Assembly: GCA_964538455.1 (NCBI GenBank)
Contig: CAZIDZ010000001.1
Coordinates: 191,836-255,835, forward strand
DNA: 64,000 bases
Source of the DNA: JAZDLX01 sp964538455
Lineage (GTDB): Bacteria; Electryoneota; Electryoneia; Electryoneales; Electryoneaceae
Direction of reading: 5' to 3'
A program made the translations under genes and the position numbers. The notes below the pieces were generated by a model that searched no databases, was not told the origin of the DNA, and saw nothing but the letters and a program-made list of their open reading frames with translations. Shown here piece after piece: positions 53,546 through 62,416 of this stretch (position 1 is the stretch's first letter; every line of letters begins with the position of its first letter).

Positions 53546-53901
53546 GAAAATCACTTTTTTCGAAAAAGGGACGGTTAACGCCGCCCCTTTTTCATTACAT
53601 GTAATTGAGTAACGGACGCCTCCGTGAGAGCCGAAACAGAAAAATCCGATTAAAATTAAGTGGTTAAGAGGGCACAAATTCTTACGAGAATTCGCAAAAA
53701 CCGGTCTTTGTTCGAATTGAATGTATATTTTAGTTTTGTTGAATCGGATGGAGGGTGGGTTTTGCGCTAATGAGCGGTCGATGCGCACTAACAGCGATTC
53801 ACGGATGACACGGCTGTTATGGAGCCGGATTGGGGTGGCCATTGGCCACCCCCTCTGTATATCGGGGTTAGATCCGCGGTAGTGGACGGGGAATGGAACC
53901 T
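53546..53901. other. Convergent intergenic region
   Basis: 356 bases between the sigma gene and the CysQ-like gene. It holds the sigma terminator and a second hairpin, GGGGTGGCC-ATT-GGCCACCCC (53832-53852), which is perfectly paired but lacks a U-tract. The AT-rich middle (53640-53750) shows no coding frame. Confidence 0.55.
53563..53592 (+). terminator. Rho-independent terminator of the sigma factor gene
   Basis: AAAAAGGGACGG / CCGCCCCTTTTT hairpin (one A-C mismatch) with loop TTAACG, ending in five T. It lies 17 bases after the stop. Confidence 0.8.
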
Positions 53902-54879
53902 TCAATCGGTCCGGTTCGAGCGTTTCGAGAGACGGGTGGTGAAGAGAGGCTGATAGGTCTGATGGCACGCTTCGGATGACGCGGCGAAAAGGCCTTGATT
54001 CATCGTCAACCGTTCCCCCCGGGTCCAATCGAATTTCTTTCCCGTCAGATCGGTGGCGACGCCTCCGGTCTCCTGGACCAGCAGCACACCAGCGGCGTGA
54101 TCCCAACAGAACAGCGGTCCGAACCAGCGGCTCGGTTTGCGCGCATAAATATCCGCGCGTCCCACAGCGAGGACGGCGTATTTCGCCTGGGAGTCCATCT
54201 CGAGCAACTCCAGATTCCTTTGCTTCCGGCCGATCGAGCGGGGGAGGTCCACGGTGCCGCGTCCACGTGAGGCGACCACCGCCAGCCGGCCTTCAGGAAG
54301 AGTGTGGCGTGTGGGGAGCTCTTCCCATTCACCTCCGTCGATCGGTTTGCACCGGGCGCCGCGGGCGCGTACCGCTGTGAACAGCTTGCCCGCCGCGCCG
54401 GCCAATACACCGTGATCGGTGCTTGGAACAGCGAGCCAGGAATTTTCGAGTACTCCGTCCGTTGCGCGCGCGACGGCGATTGCGTAATGCAGTCCGGTAA
54501 GAAAGCCGCGTGTGCCGTCGAGCGGGTCGATGAACCAGACGGCCCTGCTGCCTGGATTGCCACGATAGGCGATCGCCTCGAGCAACTCTCCCTTCGCAAC
54601 AGGCCGTTGCCGAACCTGTTCGACGATTTCCCGCACCTGAGCGAAGAGCGCGGGATTGGGAAGCGATTCTGGAGACTCCTCCGCAAGCACTTTTTCCCCC
54701 GGGGCCAGCGATGCCACCGACTCGAGCAGAATCGCCTGGCTCGCCAGGTCGGCTGCGGTCACGGGCGTGTGGTCGGCCTTTCGCTGGCGGGCGATTCTGT
54801 CCGGCCGCTTGAGGGCAAGGCGGGTTGCCCTGGCGGCGAGCAGGACGGCGTCGTCCAGAGTTTCAAAACCGGTCACCAT
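53902..54879 (-). CDS. cysQ: 3'(2'),5'-bisphosphate nucleotidase / inositol monophosphatase-like
   Basis: A 325-residue FIG-superfamily metal phosphatase. Motifs are LAEESPES (metal Glu), WFIDPLDGTRGFL (DPxDGT) and WDHAAGVLLVQETGG. ADIYARKPSRWF lies between. This set fits CysQ/HAL2-type enzymes that hydrolyse PAP, and related inositol phosphatases. The ATG at 54879 has AGGGA five bases upstream. A degenerate APS-kinase-like gene lies 3.3 kb away at 58161, but no sulfate assimilation genes are adjacent. Confidence 0.84.
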   Translation of the reverse strand: MVTGFETLDDAVLLAARATRLALKRPDRIARQRKADHTPVTAADLASQAILLESVASLAPGEKVLAEESPESLPNPALFAQVREIVEQVRQRPVAKGELLEAIAYRGNPGSRAVWFIDPLDGTRGFLTGLHYAIAVARATDGVLENSWLAVPSTDHGVLAGAAGKLFTAVRARGARCKPIDGGEWEELPTRHTLPEGRLAVVASRGRGTVDLPRSIGRKQRNLELLEMDSQAKYAVLAVGRADIYARKPSRWFGPLFCWDHAAGVLLVQETGGVATDLTGKKFDWTRGERLTMNQGLFAASSEACHQTYQPLFTTRLSKRSNRTD

Positions 54880-55138
54880 GCCGTTCCCTGAATCTGGGTG
54901 TGATAAAAATTTGTTCGTTTTCAAGGGTTGTCCACGCTGTTGCAGAAGGGTTCTCAAGGTCGTCCGCTGGTGCTTCCGTGAAGCGAACGGAGGGAAAGAT
55001 GACGCCGGATCGGGGAAGCGGACAAGCCTCGCTTTCGTTTACATCGTTAACTGGAGTCGAAATGGCCGGGAGCGAGTCGCTCGCGGCCTCTTTGCGCTGC
55101 GACGGAGAGCGTGATACATTTCACGCCCCGGAAGAGGG

Positions 55139-56581
55139 GTGGAGTTGACGGGCGAGCATGAGGCGTTTTCGATGATGATTGATGGTCTTGGACAAGAAGG
55201 AACGGCGGGCACGGAACCGGTGCTGCCGGCGTCGCGGCTCGAGCGGATTCTCGGGGCGTCCCGCGCGTCCTGGACAGTGGACGACTTGATCGATTATGTC
55301 AAGGAATATCAGATCCGCGCCGTCAGCCTGATGCACATGGGGGGCGACGGGTGGTTGAAGACGCTCGATTTTGTCCCCCGCGATTTCATGCATCTCCGCG
55401 ACATCCTCACCGGCGGCGAACGCGCGGATGGTTCAAGCCTGTTTGGAATGCTGGGCATTCCTGCGGGAAAATCGGATATCGTGCTTCGCCCGCGGGTGTC
55501 AAACGCGTTCTTGCATCCCTTTGCGAAGATTCCCACACTCGGACTGATGTGCGGCCACTTCGCGCAGGACGGTCTCCCGCTTCCGGAATCCCCCGATACG
55601 ATGGTACGCTACGGGCACGAACGTGTTCGCAGCCGGACCGGTGTGGATCTCCACGCGCTTGGCGAGGTGGAGTATTTCCTTGGGAAACCGCCAGGCGAAG
55701 AGGACATTTATGGCGCGGACGACCGCGGTTATCACGCAACCAGTCCCTTTGTCTTCGGCGAGGAGTTGCGGCGGCAGGCGATGGTCCTGCTCGCGGAGAT
55801 GGGAGTGCCGATCAAGTATGGCCACAGCGAGGTCGGTTACATCGAGGCGACGAAGGAGGATCCGACTCTCTGGGAGCAGCACGAGGTGGAGCTCGCTCTC
55901 GCGCCGCTTCCCGAGGCGGCCGACCACGTTGCGTTGACGATGTGGGTGCTGCGCAATCTGGCCCACCGGACGCAGATGCGCTGCTCGTTCAGCCCGGTCG
56001 TGCGCAAGGGGCACGCGGGCAGCGGAATGCACTTCCATCTATCGCCGGTCGTCGACGGGGAGCACATGGGAGGCGTCAACGAGAGCGGCGAGCCGCGAGA
56101 TCCCGCAAAATGGCTGATCGCAGGTCTGAGCAAGATCGGCGGCGCGTTGATGGCCTTCGGCAATCGCGAGCCGAGCAGTTTCATACGACTGGTGCAGGGC
56201 AAAGAGGCGCCGAACAACGTCACCTGGGGCCGGTTCAATCGGAAAGCGTTGATTCGGCTTCCGATCGTTACGGAAGACGAGACGGGGCGCGAGGTAAGTC
56301 CCCCGACGGTGGAGTTCCGCCTGCCCGACGGGTCCGCCCATCCGCACCTTTTACTTGCCGGACTCGCCCAGGCCTTGATCGTCGGCAAGAACGTAGAAAA
56401 CCTGGACGAAGTGCTCGAGAGCACCAAAGCGGGAAGCGGGCTGTCCGGGGGAGCGCCGGTCCCGAGATCGTTTAAGGCGGTCGCTGAGGAGCTTCGGAAA
56501 AACCGCGATCTTTTGACGGACGGATCGGTTTTCCCGGTTCATGTAATCGATGGGTTGATCGCGCAGCTCGAAAAGCGGTAG
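55139..56581 (+). CDS. glnA: Glutamine synthetase, type I-like
   Basis: A 480-residue (from GTG at 55139) ATP-dependent ammonia ligase. Beta-grasp motif ADGSSLFGM, catalytic GEVEYFL, GHAGSGMHFHLS, and NREPSSFIRLVQGKEAPNNVTWGRFNRKALIRLP are all present. The HSEVG...EQHEVEL segment, usually HHEVAPGQHEI, has an insertion of about ten residues. The adenylylation Tyr motif is not seen. The start is uncertain: GTG at 55139 or ATG at 55172. ndk follows. Confidence 0.87.
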   Translation: MELTGEHEAFSMMIDGLGQEGTAGTEPVLPASRLERILGASRASWTVDDLIDYVKEYQIRAVSLMHMGGDGWLKTLDFVPRDFMHLRDILTGGERADGSSLFGMLGIPAGKSDIVLRPRVSNAFLHPFAKIPTLGLMCGHFAQDGLPLPESPDTMVRYGHERVRSRTGVDLHALGEVEYFLGKPPGEEDIYGADDRGYHATSPFVFGEELRRQAMVLLAEMGVPIKYGHSEVGYIEATKEDPTLWEQHEVELALAPLPEAADHVALTMWVLRNLAHRTQMRCSFSPVVRKGHAGSGMHFHLSPVVDGEHMGGVNESGEPRDPAKWLIAGLSKIGGALMAFGNREPSSFIRLVQGKEAPNNVTWGRFNRKALIRLPIVTEDETGREVSPPTVEFRLPDGSAHPHLLLAGLAQALIVGKNVENLDEVLESTKAGSGLSGGAPVPRSFKAVAEELRKNRDLLTDGSVFPVHVIDGLIAQLEKR

Positions 56582-56719
56582 CGGTGGTCTCCTGGAACCG
56601 CCGGACGGCTGGCGGCGAACAGTTGCGTTCCGTATGTTGGCCCGCGAAAGAATTGGCGCGGGGATATTGTTCTCTTGCGTGACTCCGAATGGACAGCGTG
56701 GACGTTGGAAGGAACGATC

Positions 56720-57142
56720 GTGGAACGGACTCTTTGCATCATAAAACCGGACGCCGTGGAAAAGAAGTACATTGGAAAGGTCGTGGACCGGATCGAGCAG
56801 GAGGGATTTGCGATCCTTGGCGTCAAGCGGGCAAGACTCAGCCGGCCGACCGTGGAGGCGTTCTACGCGGTGCACCGCGAGCGGCCGTTCTATCACGATC
56901 TCTGCGACTACATGACGAGCGGTCCTGTGGTGCTGATTGCGCTCGAAGCCGAGGGTGCGGTGGAGAAATGGCGCGAGGTGATCGGCGCCACTGACTCGCG
57001 CAAAGCGGCCGAGGGCACGATCCGCAACCTCTATGGCGTGGACATGAGCCAGAACGCGGTGCACGGCAGCGATTCCCCGGAAAACGGGCGAATCGAGATC
57101 GGCATGTTTTTTTCAGAATCGGAATTGATCGAGCAGCGGTGA
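56720..57142 (+). CDS. ndk: Nucleoside diphosphate kinase
   Basis: A 140-residue enzyme that balances NTP pools through a phospho-His. ERTLCIIKPDAVEKK opens the protein, and NAVHGSDSPENG contains the active His115. HRERPFYHDLCDYMTSGPVV is also typical. The start is GTG at 56720 with AAGGA seven bases upstream; upstream in-frame residues are not conserved-looking. It lies 138 bases after glnA. Confidence 0.95.
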   Translation: MERTLCIIKPDAVEKKYIGKVVDRIEQEGFAILGVKRARLSRPTVEAFYAVHRERPFYHDLCDYMTSGPVVLIALEAEGAVEKWREVIGATDSRKAAEGTIRNLYGVDMSQNAVHGSDSPENGRIEIGMFFSESELIEQR

Positions 57143-57196
57143 ACGAGCGAATGCGGCTTGTTTCCCACGATCGGGGACAGGGGATGAGGCGCGGTC

Positions 57197-58141
57197 ATGG
57201 CTGAAGAAGAAACACTGAAAGATATTCTGCGGCAGGGCGGGAGTCTTTCCACGGATGATGACACGCTCCAGCGGGTGGCCGTGGTCGGTGCTGGAACGAT
57301 GGGGTTGGGAATCGCCCAGGCGGTTGCCCAGAAGAGCATGGAAGTGCTGATCGTCGAGAAAGACGAAGCCAGCCTCGAACACAGCATGCGCCAGCTCGAC
57401 GTCAATCTCGACCGTGAGATCGCTCGTTGGAGTATGACCGATTCCGATAAGCGGGCGGTGCTCAGCCGGATCCGTGGCACAGTGGATCTCTCCGATGTAG
57501 AAGAGTATGCGTTGGTGATTGAGGCGGTTCCTGATGTGTTGCAGGTGAAACTCGATCTTTTCTCACGGCTCGACACCCTCGTGGATCCGGAGGCCGTTTT
57601 TGTCACGAACACTTCGGTGCTCTCGGTGACGGAGCTCGCCAAGGGAACGATCCGTCCGCAAAAAGTGATCGGCATGCACTTCCTGAACCCCGTGCCGAAA
57701 CGTCCGCTGGTCGAAGTCGTACGCGGCCTGCAAACGTCCACCGATACAGTAGAGTTCGTCAAGAAGTTCGCCGAATCGATCGGGAAGACGGTGGTCGAGG
57801 TGTACGAGTCACCGGGATACGTGACCACGCGTGTTGTGCTGCCGATGTTGAACGAGGCGATGTACGCGCTGATGGAAGGTGTCGCCACCGCCGAGGGCAT
57901 CGACACCGCCATCCGCCTCGGATACGATTTCGTACAGGGACCGTTGCAGCTCGCGGACCAGATGGGTCTCGATGAGGTGTGGTCCTGGCTGGATGCGATG
58001 TTCCGCGAGACAGGCGACACGAAATACCGCCCCTGTCCGCTGCTGCGCAAACTGGTGCGCGCCGGGCACCACGGTGTCAAAACGGGCAAGGGATTCTTCG
58101 AGTACGACGAAAACGGCCGCATGATCCACTCGACCGTGTAA
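57197..58141 (+). CDS. 3-hydroxyacyl-CoA dehydrogenase (3-hydroxybutyryl-CoA type)
   Basis: A 314-residue NAD-dependent dehydrogenase. Rossmann motif GAGTMG (31-36), catalytic His161 in GMHFLNPVP, and the C-terminal GKGFFEYDENG are diagnostic. It lacks the enoyl-CoA hydratase domain of the fused FadB/FadJ enzymes, like PaaH or Hbd. It oxidises L-3-hydroxyacyl-CoA. An N-terminal extension of ~25 residues precedes the fold. The ATG has GAGG seven bases upstream. The next gene starts 19 bases later. Confidence 0.9.
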   Translation: MAEEETLKDILRQGGSLSTDDDTLQRVAVVGAGTMGLGIAQAVAQKSMEVLIVEKDEASLEHSMRQLDVNLDREIARWSMTDSDKRAVLSRIRGTVDLSDVEEYALVIEAVPDVLQVKLDLFSRLDTLVDPEAVFVTNTSVLSVTELAKGTIRPQKVIGMHFLNPVPKRPLVEVVRGLQTSTDTVEFVKKFAESIGKTVVEVYESPGYVTTRVVLPMLNEAMYALMEGVATAEGIDTAIRLGYDFVQGPLQLADQMGLDEVWSWLDAMFRETGDTKYRPCPLLRKLVRAGHHGVKTGKGFFEYDENGRMIHSTV

Positions 58142-58160
58142 GCAGGAAGGCAGCCCCCCA

Positions 58161-58673
58161 GTGAACGACTCTCCCAAAGGATGGACCCTCTGGATCACTT
58201 CTCTGTCGCGAAACGGCTATAACGAAGCCGGGCACGAGCGTCTGGCGACGGCCCTGCGCCGGTATGGCTGGGCGGTGGAGGTTTTCGACGCGGAAGCTCT
58301 GGCGCGAAACGGTTACAAAAGCGAGGACGGACAACCAGGACTTTCCCTCGGGCTCGCTTTAAAGCGGCTGAACGCGCACGGGATTATCTGTGTCGTCGCG
58401 GGGGGACGTGTACAGCCGGATCAGCTCCAATGGGGAACCGAGAGACCCGAACGATTGCTTCATCTCTGGAGCAGGGACGCTGCCGAAAATTTGCCGCAAC
58501 TGGCCCTGAATGCGGAGGCTTTTTCCGGAAACGGGATTACTTCAAACGGCGACGCATTGGGCTTTGTCTTCGAGGAGCTGGAGCGCCGGGGCTGGCTTGC
58601 GGCGCTTGAGCTGGAGGAGGCGGAGGATGACCCGACGGTGCTCCCGAGGCTGCGGCGGATGGGATTGCTCTGA
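58161..58673 (+). CDS. Degenerate APS-kinase-like protein
   Basis: A 170-residue protein that tracks adenylylsulfate kinase along its length: GWTLWITSLSRNGYNEAGHERLATALRRYGWAVEVFDAEALARNGY aligns with the start of CysC. The Walker A GLSGxGKST is replaced by SLSRNGYNE (14-22), and LDGDxVR by FDAEALA. A C-terminal GDALGFVFEELERRGWL matches the family end. ATP binding is therefore unlikely, and it reads as a pseudoenzyme. The start is GTG at 58161, with AGGAAGG about 11 bases upstream. It follows the 3-hydroxyacyl-CoA dehydrogenase gene by 19 bases. Confidence 0.66.
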   Translation: MNDSPKGWTLWITSLSRNGYNEAGHERLATALRRYGWAVEVFDAEALARNGYKSEDGQPGLSLGLALKRLNAHGIICVVAGGRVQPDQLQWGTERPERLLHLWSRDAAENLPQLALNAEAFSGNGITSNGDALGFVFEELERRGWLAALELEEAEDDPTVLPRLRRMGLL

Positions 58674-58745
58674 TGGATTATCCGCTCGCTTAGCATAGTC
58701 TCTTTAATTGAATCGGAGAAGCGAGACAGACAAGCCAGTTCAAGC

Positions 58746-58845
58746 NNNNNNNNNNNNNNNNNNNNNNNNNNNNNNNNNNNNNNNNNNNNNNNNNNNNNNN
58801 NNNNNNNNNNNNNNNNNNNNNNNNNNNNNNNNNNNNNNNNNNNNN
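58746..58845. other. Assembly gap (100 N)
   Basis: Exactly 100 N between the APS-kinase-like gene (plus) and the small membrane protein (minus). The true size is unknown, and genes may be missing. The 70 or so bases on the left flank show no feature. Confidence 0.98.
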
Positions 58846-58874
58846 TTAGTTGCTATCATTGATGTATTTTGGGG

Positions 58875-59420
58875 TCAGTCCTTCTTGACAGGCGGTTTCT
58901 GCTGCTGTTTCGGCTCGGTTCCCATACGCACCAGGCCACGGACGAGGGTGACGTCAAAAACCTTCAATGCAGGTCCTGGGTCCTCCGTAGGGGCCTCATC
59001 CGCCCGCTTTCTCAGCTGTCTCCTTCGCACCAGGGCGACAATCAGCGGAGTCCAGGCGAGGGCAAAGAGGAGGGTGAACAGCACGAGGAATTTCAGGGGG
59101 TCTTCGGGGACTTCGAGGGGCAAAGCTGATCGCTGTAGAATCCTCCAAAAGCCGAGCGCGAGCACCAGCACCGAAGAGGAGAAAGAAAGTGCCATTCCCC
59201 AGCGAAGTTCGCGGCGCCCCTGCTCACGGAGTTCGTCGTACATCCGCACCCGGCGTTCGAGATTCTTGCGAATCCGGATCATCCGTATGACGGCCTGGTC
59301 GTCAGGGGAGCGGGCAGGAATCCTGCGAACCTGGTCAAGGGCGTTGCGCACAAGCTCGAGGTGCCGGGGCGGGAGGTTCGGGAGTTTCAGGGTCTTGTCT
59401 GCAGGTTTTGCCTTTGCCAT
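58875..59420 (-). CDS. Small two-helix membrane protein, unknown
   Basis: A 181-residue protein with a basic helical N-terminal half, two transmembrane helices (WGMALSFSSSVLVLALGFW and FLVLFTLLFALAWTPLIVALV) and a Lys/Gln/Pro-rich tail. I do not recognise the family. It starts 12 bases after the dnaG stop on the same strand, so it is probably co-transcribed with dnaG. Confidence 0.65.
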   Translation of the reverse strand: MAKAKPADKTLKLPNLPPRHLELVRNALDQVRRIPARSPDDQAVIRMIRIRKNLERRVRMYDELREQGRRELRWGMALSFSSSVLVLALGFWRILQRSALPLEVPEDPLKFLVLFTLLFALAWTPLIVALVRRRQLRKRADEAPTEDPGPALKVFDVTLVRGLVRMGTEPKQQQKPPVKKD

Positions 59421-59432
59421 CGTTCCGCCGGG

Positions 59433-61226
59433 CTAAGCAGGAGGGATGTTGTTCAGACGGTTGTCGGTGAGCTCATCCTCAAGTTTCATGATCTCCTGCT
59501 GGACGCGGGCGACGTCCGAGATCACCGATTGACCCTGCTTCTGCAGCTCCTTGAGATTTTCCAGGTCCCGCTCCAACGCCATAAGCTTCAGCTTGATCGA
59601 GGCGCTCCGGGCAACTTCCTCCGCCTTGTCGAAATCCACCGTCGTGTGGCGGTTGAGCATGGCTGAGAGCGACGCGGCGGTGTCTCGGTCCTGGAGCTGG
59701 TTGAACAGCTCAGTCTCCGTGATTGCCTCCCCCTCGATGTGGGCCGCTTCGAGCAGCTCGAATACCCGGCGGAGCGGATGTTCCTCGAGGTCGGAGGTGT
59801 GCAGCGTGCCGAAAATCGTGCTTTGATACTCCGGGTTACGGATCAGGACCAGCAACAGGCTGCGGATCAGCTCGTCCTGCTGTTTAGACGGACCGGTGGA
59901 GGAGGTGCTCCGCACGCTCGAGCTCGTGCGGGAGCTTTTCTCCAACTCTCGGCCAAGCATTCTCTCATCGACGACCAGTTTTTCCGAGACTTCGTGGAGC
60001 GCGAACTGGCGGGTGATCGGATCCTGAATGCGGCGAAGCGTTTCGAGCAGGGAGCGGGTGGCCTCGCTCTTCCCCTGCGGCGTGTTGAGCCGGCCTTGCC
60101 TGCGGAAATGGTTGATCTTGAAATCGACGAGCGGTTGGGCGGTCCCCAGCACTTGGCGGACTCCCTCTTCACCGTTTTTCCGTGCGAGGGTGTCCGGGTC
60201 CTCCCCGGCGGGGAGTAGGGCGACGTGCACCTCGAGGCCCGCTCCGATGAGCACGTCGGCTCCCCGGAACGCCGCCATATCGCCCGCGAGATCGGCGTCG
60301 TAGAGCAGGATCGCGCTCTTGGCGAAACGGAGGATCAGCGTCGCCTGTTCGTGCGTCAGCGCCGTGCCGAGTCCCGCGATCGTGTTCGTCAACCCGGCGC
60401 TGTGCATCGCGATCAGGTCTGTGTACCCTTCCACGAGGATCGCCGCTCCCTCCTGGCGCATCGCGTCGCGCGCCTGGGGAAGTCCATAGAGCAGGCGTCC
60501 CTTTTGGAAAATCGGCGTGTCAGGCGAGTTGATGTACTTCGGCTGAGATCGCTCGGGGTCCTCGCGCAGGATCCGTCCGCCGAACGCGACGGCACGTCCG
60601 CTCGCGTTGAAGATCGGGAACATCAGGCGGCCGCGGAACCAGTCGTAGTAGGTGCCGCGCTCGCCCTTTCGTGCAAGCCCCGCCTTGTCCAAGGCTTCCG
60701 GGCGGAGTTTTCCCTTGGGAGCGAATTTGAGCAGGCCGTCCCACTCCTCGGATGCGACTCCGATCATGAATTTTTCGGCGAGCTCCGGCCCGATGCCGCG
60801 ATTTTCCAAGTATTGGCGCGCGTATTCCACGTCCGGCTCCTTGCCGTCGGTGAGGCGCCAGCGGTAGTACCTCGCGGCGAAGTCGCACGCGCGGTAGAGT
60901 TCCTCGTTTTCACTGCGGCGGCCATCCCGCTCCTCGTCCACCTGAATCCCCGCCCGCTGCCCGAGACGGCGGACCGCATCCGGAAATTCGATTCCCTCGA
61001 TTTTCATCAGGAAGGTGTACACGTTTCCGCCTTCCCCGCAGCCGAAGCAGTGAAAGGTCTGGCGCACGGAGTGAACGGAGAACGAGGGGGTTTTCTCCTC
61101 GTGGAACGGGCAGAGTCCGAAGAAGTTGGCGCCGCCGCGTTTCTGAAGGCTGACGTACTCGCTGACGATTTCGACGATATCCGTGGACTCACGGATGCGC
61201 CGGATGGTTTCCTCGGGGATTGGCAT
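59433..61226 (-). CDS. dnaG: DNA primase
   Basis: A 597-residue primase that lays RNA primers for replication. The zinc finger has Cys39, His42, Cys60 and Cys63 (CPFHEEKTPSF...FHCFGC). The Toprim core shows ILVEGYTD and LLYDADLAGDMAAFRG. The C-terminal helicase-interaction region is helical. The family is unambiguous. The ATG at 61226 gives MPIPEETIRRIRE; it lacks a clear Shine-Dalgarno. Confidence 0.94.
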   Translation of the reverse strand: MPIPEETIRRIRESTDIVEIVSEYVSLQKRGGANFFGLCPFHEEKTPSFSVHSVRQTFHCFGCGEGGNVYTFLMKIEGIEFPDAVRRLGQRAGIQVDEERDGRRSENEELYRACDFAARYYRWRLTDGKEPDVEYARQYLENRGIGPELAEKFMIGVASEEWDGLLKFAPKGKLRPEALDKAGLARKGERGTYYDWFRGRLMFPIFNASGRAVAFGGRILREDPERSQPKYINSPDTPIFQKGRLLYGLPQARDAMRQEGAAILVEGYTDLIAMHSAGLTNTIAGLGTALTHEQATLILRFAKSAILLYDADLAGDMAAFRGADVLIGAGLEVHVALLPAGEDPDTLARKNGEEGVRQVLGTAQPLVDFKINHFRRQGRLNTPQGKSEATRSLLETLRRIQDPITRQFALHEVSEKLVVDERMLGRELEKSSRTSSSVRSTSSTGPSKQQDELIRSLLLVLIRNPEYQSTIFGTLHTSDLEEHPLRRVFELLEAAHIEGEAITETELFNQLQDRDTAASLSAMLNRHTTVDFDKAEEVARSASIKLKLMALERDLENLKELQKQGQSVISDVARVQQEIMKLEDELTDNRLNNIPPA

Positions 61227-61543
61227 GGTTGGAAGATAACCCGGATCGGCCTGCGGACGGGTTCGCTCGCCTCGTTCTCCTCCTCGCGGAGTACGAAGAG
61301 CCCCGATCGCGTCGGCCACCGTCAACAAACTCGCGCAGCGACAGATGGCGCCGGCGCCTGCCAACGAACTTGAAACTCAGGAGCATACGCCACCTGCTAC
61401 GATGCACTTGCGGGGTGTTGCGTGGGTTCGTGCCGCAGAAGGCTGCGTTAGGACTTTAAGTTTTGTCCATTTTGAAACTTTCGTACTTTCTATACAATAG
61501 TTTTGCTCAAATTAACAAGAGGTTAGTGTATTTCAAAAGTATA
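61227..61543. other. Intergenic region upstream of dnaG
   Basis: 317 bases. The segment near 61455-61540 is AT-rich and may contain the dnaG promoter. On plus, TTGAAA and TACAAT lie 15 bases apart, but no plus gene follows. No coding frame, repeat or RNA gene was recognised. Confidence 0.45.
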
Positions 61544-62329
61544 TCAGGGTTGATGATCGAAGACTTGGCCGGGGCCTAGGAGCAGATCCGCCAGCTCGGA
61601 CCAGGACCTGACTACCCTGTCAGCCATCGAGCAGGTCTTACACTCGGCTTCGGATTTCGATCCATCGAAGCGGATGGCGGCGATTCCGATCGATTTCGCT
61701 CCGAGGATGTCGGTGGATTCGAGATCGCCAATGTGCAGCAGGCGTTGTTGCGGCACACCGAACTGTTGTACGGCGGCCAGATAGGCCTTGGGGTCCGGTT
61801 TCGCGGCACCCGTGTTTTCGGAATAGACTCGGACGGGGAAATAGGACAGCAGGTCCCACTGTTCGAGCAACCAGTCGAGGCTCTTCGGTCCGCTGATCGC
61901 TGTGTCGCTGATGATCCCGAGTTTGATTCCCCGACCGGCGAGCTCTGCCAGCACCTCGCCTGCGCCCTCCATGATCTTAGGCGGGATCTCTTTCAAGGTA
62001 TCGTCCAGCTTCCGGGCGAACTCGACGACCTGATCCTCTCCGGCGTCGAGGCCGAATTTTTCAGCGATGTAACGGACAATGTGGAGCGCGCCGTGGGTTA
62101 CCCGCCGTTTCAACCAGTCCTCGTGCCAGAGATCGTGATACTGTTTCAACACGGCGAGCAGCTCGTCTCGGGTGGCGGGACGGCCGAGGCTGTTGATCCA
62201 CTCCAGCATGTACTCGGCCCGCCGCTCCCGTCTTTGCTGAAGGGTGTGGTCAAGCGCGATCGTACCCCAGAAATCGATGGTGATCGCTTCCAGGTTCCTG
62301 CCGTCCAGTGTAAAGGTTGTCGCGGGCAT
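61544..62329 (-). CDS. HAD-family hydrolase
   Basis: A 261-residue haloacid-dehalogenase-like phosphatase. Motif I is TIDFWGTI, with nucleophile Asp but Trp in the place of the second Asp, as in other DFWGT-type HADs. Motif II is IISDT, motif III the Lys in AKPDPKAYL, and motif IV GDLESTD. A helical cap lies between (about 30-110). The substrate is unknown. The start is uncertain: ATG at 62329 or 62374. Confidence 0.8.
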   Translation of the reverse strand: MPATTFTLDGRNLEAITIDFWGTIALDHTLQQRRERRAEYMLEWINSLGRPATRDELLAVLKQYHDLWHEDWLKRRVTHGALHIVRYIAEKFGLDAGEDQVVEFARKLDDTLKEIPPKIMEGAGEVLAELAGRGIKLGIISDTAISGPKSLDWLLEQWDLLSYFPVRVYSENTGAAKPDPKAYLAAVQQFGVPQQRLLHIGDLESTDILGAKSIGIAAIRFDGSKSEAECKTCSMADRVVRSWSELADLLLGPGQVFDHQP

Positions 62330-62416
62330 CTGTCGGTTTCCGAGAAAAGTGCTGTGCACGTTGGATGCGCTCATCCATGATTTGTTGCCCGCCAAGTGCG
62401 GGCAACGGGGCGCGCG

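Noticed and set aside
61470..61500. Plus-strand TTGAAA/TACAAT pair as a promoter
   Set aside because: The 15-base spacing is short and no plus-strand gene follows.
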